Of a DNA stretch of 6,011 bases, positions 1 to 4,763 are shown one piece after another. This DNA is from Treponema sp. (GTDB taxonomy: Bacteria > Spirochaetota > Spirochaetia > Treponematales > Breznakiellaceae): positions 1 through 6,011 of the forward strand of contig JAISAK010000330.1 in assembly GCA_031266695.1 (NCBI GenBank). The letters are read 5' to 3'. Position 1 is the first letter of the stretch; each line of letters opens with the position of its first letter. The notes beneath the pieces were generated by a model. It saw only the letters and a list, made by a program, of their open reading frames with translations, did no database searches and had not been told where the DNA came from. The translations under genes and the position numbers were made by a program.

Positions 1-415
1 TGAAAAAACCAAACAGCCCAAACCGGAAAAAACGGATCTTGGCCAGATAATACGAATTATATTTGAGAGTATCGCGATGAAATGCGCCTATGGAATAAGA
101 GCCTTAAAAGATATCACCCGGGAACCTGTGGATCTCATTTACCTTATTGGCGGTGGGAATGGCATAGGACTGTTAAACCAAATGATAGCTTCTTCCACAG
201 CGACAAAAATAATAATCGGTCCGACGCAGGCTTCAAGTACCGGAAATGCGCTTTTACAGGCCTATGGCTGTCAAGAGCTTAATTCATTGGAAGAAATACG
301 TGAAGTGGTACATAATTCCTTTGAAGAAAATGTTCTTATGCCCCTCAATAGCAGTGAGTGGGAGAAGCGGTTTAATTATTTCTGCGATCTGTGCAATTTA
401 AAAACTTATGGCTAA
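1..415 (+). CDS. rhaB: FGGY-family carbohydrate kinase, probable L-rhamnulokinase, C-terminal part (5' end outside window)
   Basis: Partial gene. The frame is open from the first full codon at position 2 to TAA at 413-415, giving 137 residues, about the last quarter to third of a family member of roughly 480 residues. The family phosphorylates L-rhamnulose with ATP in the cytoplasm, giving rhamnulose-1-phosphate for rhamnose catabolism. Supporting sequence: QIIRIIFESIAMKCAY resembles the conserved helix before the second ATPase domain; LIGGGNGIGLLNQMIAS is the FGGY nucleotide-binding glycine motif; IIGPTQASSTGNALLQAYG is the conserved A-x-x-x-GN segment that follows it. The W-x-K-R-F-x-Y-F end also fits rhamnulokinases. 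The ATG at 77 is internal, not the start, because homology continues upstream of it. The segment is AT-richer than the genes from 878 onward, which may mean a different origin. No hairpin plus T-tract terminator was found after the stop. FGGY membership is secure; rhamnulose over another sugar is likely but not proven. Confidence 0.8.
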   Translation, partial: EKTKQPKPEKTDLGQIIRIIFESIAMKCAYGIRALKDITREPVDLIYLIGGGNGIGLLNQMIASSTATKIIIGPTQASSTGNALLQAYGCQELNSLEEIREVVHNSFEENVLMPLNSSEWEKRFNYFCDLCNLKTYG

Positions 416-508
416 AAACCGCCAAGAGAGCTTTTTTCAAAATTAACCGGGTTTTAAATAGCTCATTACATCCGGCAATTTAATATTACAAAAAACATGC
501 CAAATGAA

Positions 509-540
509 CCTTCGCCCTTCGCCCTTCGCCCTTCGCCCTT
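509..540. repeat. Tandem 7-bp repeat, unit CCTTCGC
   Basis: Four perfect head-to-tail copies of CCTTCGC start at 509, 516, 523 and 530, followed by a partial copy (CCTT) at 537-540. The next bases continue as GGCCTTG, which resembles a decayed unit. The unit length is not a multiple of three and no gene covers it, so it is a non-coding short tandem repeat that could vary in copy number by slippage. No function can be read from it. Confidence 0.85.
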
Positions 541-674
541 GGCCTTGCCTGCCCGGCGGAACAACAGGGCAACGTCATTTACCTTCATGTTCCGGGAAAC
601 TACCAAGTTTTGGAAGAAATTTTAACCGCAAAGTCAAAGAAGTCGAATAAGTTTAGGAAAGAGGGAAGAAGAAA

Positions 675-768
675 AACCACGGAGGAACGCGGAGAAAAAA
701 GGTTTCTTGCTTTTCTGCTTTTTCCCTCCGTGTTCTCGAACCTCCGGTTCGACGTGCCCTCCGTGGTT
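675..768. repeat. Inverted-repeat element with CACGGAG-type arms
   Basis: AACCACGGAGG at 675-685 is the exact reverse complement of 758-768, giving perfect 11-bp ends. Inside, ACGCGGAG followed by an A-run (687-700) is imperfectly matched by a T-run followed by CCCTCCGTG (718-732), so the arms could fold on each other around a T/C-rich centre. Each arm carries repeated versions of the CACGGAG unit. From memory, CACGGAG repeats of this kind occur between genes in many unrelated bacteria, with no established function. No transposase is present, so a small non-autonomous or REP-like element is possible but unproven. Confidence 0.6.
736..752. repeat. Small perfect palindrome, hairpin TCGAACC-TCC-GGTTCGA
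   Basis: TCGAACC (736-742) and GGTTCGA (746-752) are perfect reverse complements around a 3-base loop. The palindrome interrupts the right arm of the CACGGAG-type element: deleting 738-752 joins TTCTC to CGTGCC and restores a regular series of CTCCGTG-like units. It therefore looks like a later 15-bp insertion. There is no T-tract after it, so it is not a standard terminator. Confidence 0.65.
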
Positions 769-842
769 AAAATTCTTCATTTTTGCTGATTTATCCCTGA
801 TGAAAAAGTAAATGACGCCAGCCTGCGCTTTCCCGCGCCCCG

Positions 843-871
843 TTTACAAACAGCGCCTTTTTTTGTATTCT
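843..871 (+). promoter_or_regulatory. Candidate sigma-70-type promoter for the Cas2-like/prfB operon
   Basis: TTTACA at 843-848 (consensus TTGACA) and TATTCT at 866-871 (consensus TATAAT) are separated by 17 bases, the optimal spacing. The start of transcription would fall about 6-7 bases downstream, at or next to A878, the first base of the Cas2-like ATG. That predicts a leaderless or nearly leaderless message, which agrees with the absence of a Shine-Dalgarno site before that ATG. This is prediction from sequence alone. Confidence 0.45.
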
Positions 872-877
872 TATTGT

Positions 878-1261
878 ATGTTTGTTTCTGTAGCCCTGGA
901 CCCCGGTTCCGAAGGGCGGGCAAAAGAGCTTGCGGATCTCCTTGGCCAGTACGGATTTGAAAAGATCCAGCGCGGACTCTGGGAATCCGTTTTTGTATCT
1001 TCCGAAACCCTCAACCGGCTGAAAAGGGATCTTGATCGGGCTACCGATTCCTTTGACAGACTGCGTATTTTTCAGTTTCCCGTTGACGGCGCCCTGGCGC
1101 TGACCACTCTTCGGGACAAAAAATGGCGGCGCAGAGTCGCCAAAGGCGGCGGGACTCAGGAAGCCTCCGCCGTGCGGCATTCCGCCGCAAAACCTTCGGC
1201 GTCCGGCCGGCCGGCCGCCGGAACCGGGATGCGGCGGGTAAAGCCCCCCGGCAAAAGATAG
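878..1261 (+). CDS. Stand-alone Cas2-like (ferredoxin-fold) protein
   Basis: A 127-residue protein. Residues 1-8, MFVSVALD, match the first beta strand of Cas2 proteins, ending in the conserved metal-binding aspartate (D8). A helix with KELADLLGQYGFEKIQ (16-31) follows, then LWESVFV (34-40), at the place of the Cas2 second-strand S-V-F-E element. A second helix ends near 58, and the strand RLRIFQFP (61-68) matches the Cas2 'D-x-x-R-I-Y' strand. Residues 86-127 form a basic Arg/Lys/Pro/Gly-rich tail, probably disordered, not typical of Cas2. The family includes the Cas1 partner in spacer integration, metal-dependent nucleases, and relatives of VapD-type ribonucleases. No Cas1, effector or CRISPR array lies in the window. 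The start at 878 is chosen because the fold begins exactly there; a frame-compatible ATG at 812 would add 22 unrelated residues. The stop overlaps the prfB ribosome site, implying co-transcription. The fold call is fairly confident; the function is unknown. Confidence 0.7.
   Translation: MFVSVALDPGSEGRAKELADLLGQYGFEKIQRGLWESVFVSSETLNRLKRDLDRATDSFDRLRIFQFPVDGALALTTLRDKKWRRRVAKGGGTQEASAVRHSAAKPSASGRPAAGTGMRRVKPPGKR
1203..1221. repeat. CCGG-rich self-complementary tract inside the Cas2-like tail
   Basis: Consecutive CCGG units at 1203-1216, followed by GCCGG, make a strongly self-complementary tract about 40 bases upstream of the prfB ribosome-binding site. It encodes part of the low-complexity basic tail of the Cas2-like protein (SGRPAAG). 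In RNA it could form a stable GC hairpin. Whether it affects prfB translation is inference only; it may simply reflect GC-rich codon use in an unconstrained tail. Confidence 0.4.
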
Positions 1262-1264
1262 GAG
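1260..1264 (+). promoter_or_regulatory. Ribosome-binding site of prfB, overlapping the upstream stop codon
   Basis: AGGAG sits 6 bases before the ATG at 1271. Its first two bases are the last two of the TAG stop (1259-1261) of the Cas2-like gene. A ribosome finishing the upstream gene would stand on this site, so translational coupling is plausible. The site fixes the prfB start at 1271, not at the later in-frame ATG at 1452. Confidence 0.8.
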
Positions 1265-1270
1265 AAGACA

Positions 1271-2396
1271 ATGCTGCTCAGCGAATTAGGCGTACCCATC
1301 AGGGAATTGAAAACAAAAATCCACGAAACCTGGGGGCGTCTTTGACTCCCCCGGACAGGGGCGCGCTTCCTTTGGACAGCGAATAGGGGAAATAGAGGCA
1401 AGAACCGGCGAGACGGATTTCTGGAGCGACACCGCCGCTGCGGAGAAAACCATGAGCGAACTCAAGGCGCTTAAAAACCGTTATGAACCCTGGAGGGATC
1501 TCCGCGCCGAAATTGACGATCTTGAAGTCCTGCACGAGCTTGCCCTTGAGGCAAAAGATGAAAACGAAGCTCCCGGCATTGAAAAAAACCTGAAGGATAT
1601 GATCGCCCGTTATGAAAAGCAGAATGTGCTGGAACTTATGGGCGGAGAGGTGGACAGGAACGGCTGCTTCCTTACGGTTCATTCGGGGGCCGGCGGCACC
1701 GAAGCCTGCGACTGGTCGCAGATGTTGTACCGCATGTACCTCCGCTGGGCCGAGCGCAGGGGCTTTTCGGCGGAAGAGGAAGACCGGCTGGAAGCCGAAG
1801 GGGGCATTAAATCCGTCACGGTAAAAATCGAGGGCAGCTACGCGTATGGCTACCTCAAGGGGGAATCCGGCGTACACCGGCTGGTGCGCATATCGCCCTT
1901 TGACGCCAATGCCCGGCGGCATACTTCCTTTGCGTCGGTGTATGTGTTTCCGGTTATTGACGATTCCGTCGAAGTTGAAATCCGTCCCGAGGATCTCCGG
2001 GTAGACACCTATCGTTCCGGCGGGGCCGGAGGTCAGCACGTAAACAAGACCGACAGCGCCGTGCGCTTTACCCACCTGCCCACGGGAATAGTGGTTGCCT
2101 GTCAGAACGAGCGCAGCCAGATCAAGAACCGCGCCATTGCCATGAGTATGCTCAAGGCGCGGCTTTACGAGTATTACCGGCAGGAAAAGGAAAAGGAAAA
2201 CGAAAGATTCGCCCAGGAGAAAAAAGATATTTCCTGGGGGAATCAGATTCGCTCCTATGTCTTCCAGCCCTATACTATGGTGAAGGATTACCGGACAAAG
2301 ACGGAGACGGGCAACATACAGGCGGTAATGGACGGCGATATAGATCCTTTTATCGAGGAGTACCTGCGTTTTGCGTGGAGAAACAATGCCGGCTAA
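1271..2396 (+). CDS. prfB: Peptide chain release factor 2, made by programmed +1 frameshift
   Basis: RF2 recognises UGA and UAA stop codons and triggers peptide release on the ribosome. Translation begins at ATG 1271 and reads 24 codons to CTT (1340-1342). It slips +1 past the in-frame TGA (1343-1345) and continues from GAC 1344 to TAA 2394-2396, giving about 374 residues (E. coli RF2 has 365). After the shift the frame is open without interruption, and the joined sequence reads like RF2, including ETDFWSD before M61. The stop-recognition tripeptide SPF is at about 208-210, in VRISPFDANARRHTSFASV. The catalytic GGQ is at about 253-255, in RSGGAGGQHVNKTDSAVR, where the Gln is normally methylated by PrmC. 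The SPF tripeptide identifies RF2 rather than RF1, which carries PxT. Spacing of both motifs matches E. coli RF2. RF2 level should be autoregulated through the frameshift. The last 11 bases overlap the next gene. Confidence 0.97.
1332..1346 (+). promoter_or_regulatory. Programmed +1 ribosomal frameshift site of prfB
   Basis: The sequence is GGGGG CGT CTT TGA C. It has all classical RF2 frameshift parts in the standard register: an internal Shine-Dalgarno-like G-run (1332-1336) three bases before the slippery CTT (1340-1342), an in-frame TGA (1343-1345) and a following C, a weak termination context. When RF2 is scarce, peptidyl-tRNA on CTT slips to TTT and reading resumes at GAC. The frame joined by this shift codes for RF2 without a gap, so this is not a sequencing error. 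Confidence 0.97.
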
Positions 2397-3840
2397 GGGC
2401 AGACTTTTTCTTCTTTTCCTTCTCATCGCCGGCGGTTCTCTTTTTGCCCTGGGTAAAACTGACGAAGTTGAAAAAACGGCGCTGAACAATGAATGGACCC
2501 TCTGCGTTACCGGCTTTGATATATCCGGCCTGCCCGGGGATAAACGCATTATCGGCGAGGTAATAACAAGGGGCCTTGTGGAATCCCTCGGAACGGTGGA
2601 GCGCCGGATTCGAGTTTCACCGGAATACGCCTATTATGAAGGTTACGCCTGGTTCAACGAGCGGGCGGCCGCTGCCAAAGCCCTGGAAGCGAAACAGAAT
2701 GAAAGGACCCTGCTTCTTTACCGGGGGGATCCCGGCTGGAAGTACCGGCAGTCCCTGAAAGCCCTTGACTCCGCTATAGCCGGGCTTCGCGAGAACCTTG
2801 AAAAGAAAGAAAGCGAAAGGCCCCTTATCGCCGGGGAACCTGTATTTGGCATAACGGCGGGCAACGCGGAAGGTTCCTTTCCCGAAGTTCCCAAAGAGGG
2901 AGGCGAATATTCCTTCTGCCGGACTCAGAAGGCGGATGCTTTTCTTGCGGGTTCAATACGCGATTATCACAGCCGGTATTATGTAAAGCTCCGGCTTTAC
3001 ACGGTATATACGCGTTCCTTTATCTATGAGGATGATATTATTTTTTCCGCCGACGACACCCAGACGGCGGTGGAGGAAATAGCGGGGCGGCTGACCGCGG
3101 TTCTTGCGGGCGGTAAACCCGCGGCAATCGCGGTTCACGCGAATCCTGCCGAAACGCTGGTGCTTATAAACAGGAATTTTGCCGGCCGGGGAGAGGTGGG
3201 AGCCCTTGAATACCCCCCCGGAAGCTTGAGCGTTTCCCTTTCCGCCGACAATTATAATTCGGAAACAATAGAGACGGAGATCTCCCCCGGCGAGCTTACG
3301 GAAATAAGGATGGACCTTCGGCCGCTTGAGTTTGCCGATGTGAATATAACCGTGCCGGGAGACGCCGGCGTCTCGGTGTACCAGGGCGCCCTCTATGCCG
3401 GCGAAGCGCCGCTTACGCTCAGGCTTCCCCTTAACCAGCTTGATTATATCAGCGTGGAAGCGCCGGACGGCGGAACCGCGAAGGCGGTTTTTAATACTCC
3501 CCAAACCACCGCCGGTTCGCGCACCCTTTCTTTCAGGACAAAAATTCCTCCGCCCTCCGGTCAGAATCGGGTGGACAAAGCCCGCCGGTTGTATTACTGG
3601 GCCTGGGGAGGAACCTGGATAAGCGGCATAGCGGCATGGGTAAGCTACGGTATGTATACCAGCCAGAGCGCCGCGCAGGCCCAAAGTTACAGCATGGATT
3701 TTTACAACGATACCGAAAGACTTTTTTATATCAGCATGGGCGCCATGATACTGGCGGGGGCGGCGGTGGTTCATGAAATAATTCAGATGGCCCGGTATCT
3801 GTATATTTCCACCGAAGACGCGACTCCGGTTGTCAGATAA
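2386..3840 (+). CDS. Exported PEGA-domain protein with C-terminal membrane segments
   Basis: A 484-residue protein. The start at ATG 2386 is preferred: GGAG at 2377-2380 lies 5 bases before it, and a signal peptide follows at once (lysine-containing start, hydrophobic 7-21, possible cleavage after SLFA). A TTG at 2371 would only add five residues. Residues 35-240 form a predicted extracytoplasmic domain that I do not recognise, containing a charged helix at 91-145 and ADAFLAGSIRDY near 183-194. Residues about 245-313 resemble a PEGA domain (strands with P-A-x-x-L-V-L-I-N, then PPGSLSVSLSADNY). A second, more degenerate PEGA-like unit spans about 315-385. Two hydrophobic segments, about 404-424 and 446-467, probably anchor the C-terminus. 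PEGA proteins are common in spirochaetes and linked to the cell envelope, but this one's role is unknown. The gene overlaps the prfB end by 11 bases, so translation is likely coupled. Confidence 0.75.
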   Translation: MPAKGRLFLLFLLIAGGSLFALGKTDEVEKTALNNEWTLCVTGFDISGLPGDKRIIGEVITRGLVESLGTVERRIRVSPEYAYYEGYAWFNERAAAAKALEAKQNERTLLLYRGDPGWKYRQSLKALDSAIAGLRENLEKKESERPLIAGEPVFGITAGNAEGSFPEVPKEGGEYSFCRTQKADAFLAGSIRDYHSRYYVKLRLYTVYTRSFIYEDDIIFSADDTQTAVEEIAGRLTAVLAGGKPAAIAVHANPAETLVLINRNFAGRGEVGALEYPPGSLSVSLSADNYNSETIETEISPGELTEIRMDLRPLEFADVNITVPGDAGVSVYQGALYAGEAPLTLRLPLNQLDYISVEAPDGGTAKAVFNTPQTTAGSRTLSFRTKIPPPSGQNRVDKARRLYYWAWGGTWISGIAAWVSYGMYTSQSAAQAQSYSMDFYNDTERLFYISMGAMILAGAAVVHEIIQMARYLYISTEDATPVVR

Positions 3841-3851
3841 AGGGCGGGTAA

Positions 3852-3944
3852 AGACTTAGGGGTTTTGCGGAAAGGATAAAAAGTTTTTTCAGCCGCGCTC
3901 CTTCGATCTCGGAAGAATTTTTCGAGGAGCTTACGGACCTTCTC
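3852..3944 (+). other. Likely coding upstream extension of ftsY lacking a standard start codon
   Basis: The ftsY frame remains open upstream of GTG 3945 back to a TAA at 3849-3851. It encodes 31 codons that look like the start of an FtsY N domain: GFAERIKSFFSRA, then EEFFEELTDLLVEGDFG, matching the family pattern of a basic amphipathic helix followed by 'LxELLxxADxG'. Yet it contains no ATG, GTG or TTG in frame. Candidates are rare codons such as CTT 3855 (about 6 bases after GGGCGGG at 3842-3848) or ATA 3876. A sequence error near 3841-3860 would also explain it. Confidence 0.6.
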
Positions 3945-4763
3945 GTGGAAGGAGATTTTGGAGCGGCGGAAGCTTACAGGACAGCGGATTTTTTGCGCGA
4001 TTGCTGCAAAAAGGAAAAGATAGCGTCTCCCGGCGAACTGCGCGCGAAGCTTGCGGAGCTGCTTGAGGAGACGTTGAATCTGGCGGCTCCCGGCCCGCCC
4101 GCGCCGGGTGACGGAAGGCCGGCCGGCCCGGAAGGCGGCGGAACGGTTTCGGTCATCCTCCTTCTCGGCGTAAACGGGGTGGGGAAAACCACAAGCGCCG
4201 CCAAGCTCGCTTCCCTGTACCGCGACGCCTACGGGTTCCGTCCCATCCTTGCCGCCGCCGATACCTTCCGCGCCGCGGCAATCGATCAGTTGAAAATACA
4301 CGGGGAAAGGCTCGGAATACGGGTCGTGGCCCACCGGCACGGAGGAGACCCCGCGGCGGTCGTCTACGACGCCATTGACGCGGCCCGGGCCGGCGGCGGG
4401 GATCTGGTCATCGCCGATACCGCGGGGCGTATGCATACCAAAGCGGCCCTGGTTGAGGAGCTGCGGAAGATAGACCGGGTAGTCGAGACCGGGGTTCCCG
4501 GCGGGCGATATATCAAGTACCTTGTTCTTGACGCCACTACCGGCCGAAACGCCCTTGCCCAGGCGGAGATATTTCGCGAGGCTGTTTCTCCGGACGGGGT
4601 TATCCTTACCAAATACGATTCTACCGCCAGGGGCGGAGTGGTCTTTTCCCTGGCTTCGGAACTCCGGCTTCCCGTGATTTTTCTCTGTACCGGTGAAAAA
4701 TACGGGGACTTAAGGGTTTTTGATCCCCATGCCTACGCGGGAGAATTTGCGGGTCTTGCGTAA
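3945..4763 (+). CDS. ftsY: Signal recognition particle receptor GTPase FtsY
   Basis: FtsY is the membrane-associated GTPase that docks the SRP-ribosome complex for co-translational insertion of membrane proteins. Counting from GTG 3945: an N-domain helix part (1-45), a Pro/Gly-rich linker (48-67), then the G domain with P-loop LLGVNGVGKTT (73-83), DTFRAAA (106-112), DTAGR (158-162), TKYDSTARGG (222-231) and TGEKYGDLRVFD (249-260). TKYD takes the place of the usual TKLD, and CTGE replaces the more common VGVGE. All catalytic motifs are intact. ATAGR-type loss is not seen. There is no long acidic A domain as in E. coli, as in many short FtsY proteins. GTG 3945 is only the first standard start: homology begins earlier (see 3852-3944), so the real protein is probably about 300 residues. 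The last 8-35 bases overlap the next gene. DTFRAAA and the GEKYGDL ending favour FtsY over Ffh, which would also carry a C-terminal M domain. Confidence 0.93.
   Translation: MEGDFGAAEAYRTADFLRDCCKKEKIASPGELRAKLAELLEETLNLAAPGPPAPGDGRPAGPEGGGTVSVILLLGVNGVGKTTSAAKLASLYRDAYGFRPILAAADTFRAAAIDQLKIHGERLGIRVVAHRHGGDPAAVVYDAIDAARAGGGDLVIADTAGRMHTKAALVEELRKIDRVVETGVPGGRYIKYLVLDATTGRNALAQAEIFREAVSPDGVILTKYDSTARGGVVFSLASELRLPVIFLCTGEKYGDLRVFDPHAYAGEFAGLA

Larger units (their letters stand above)
416..877. other. Intergenic repeat island, no convincing gene
   Basis: About 460 bases between the sugar kinase and the Cas2-like gene. Short frames occur, such as one from ATG 497 and an antisense frame over 791-1180, but they lack family resemblance and a usable ribosome site. 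The stretch holds a 7-bp tandem repeat (509-540), an ACCGCAAAG-type segment near 625-633, a pair of inverted CACGGAG-type arms (675-768), and a candidate promoter just before 878. It is also where composition changes from AT-rich to GC-rich. No tRNA-like cloverleaf or CRISPR array is visible. Confidence 0.6.

Noticed and set aside
497..622. Short 41-codon frame across the heptamer repeat
   Set aside because: It runs through a non-triplet repeat, lacks a ribosome-binding site and has no recognisable sequence.
675..768. Inverted repeats considered as a rho-independent terminator or CRISPR repeats
   Set aside because: There is no T-tract directly after the hairpins, and the units are irregular, inverted and without spacers, so neither a terminator nor a CRISPR array fits.
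812..877. ATG 812 as start of the Cas2-like gene
   Set aside because: It would add 22 residues before the first Cas2 strand, has no Shine-Dalgarno site, and would place the start upstream of the predicted promoter.
1299..2549. Long antisense open frame of 416 codons opposite prfB
   Set aside because: It lies over certain RF2 coding sequence, has no family resemblance, and is explained by GC-rich codon bias removing stops on the opposite strand.
2953..3774. Antisense open frame opposite the PEGA protein
   Set aside because: Shadow of the real gene; its Arg/Gly-rich composition and lack of a ribosome site or motif argue against coding.
3783..4436. Antisense open frame opposite the start of ftsY
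   Set aside because: ftsY motifs are intact on the + strand, and this frame has no recognisable domain.
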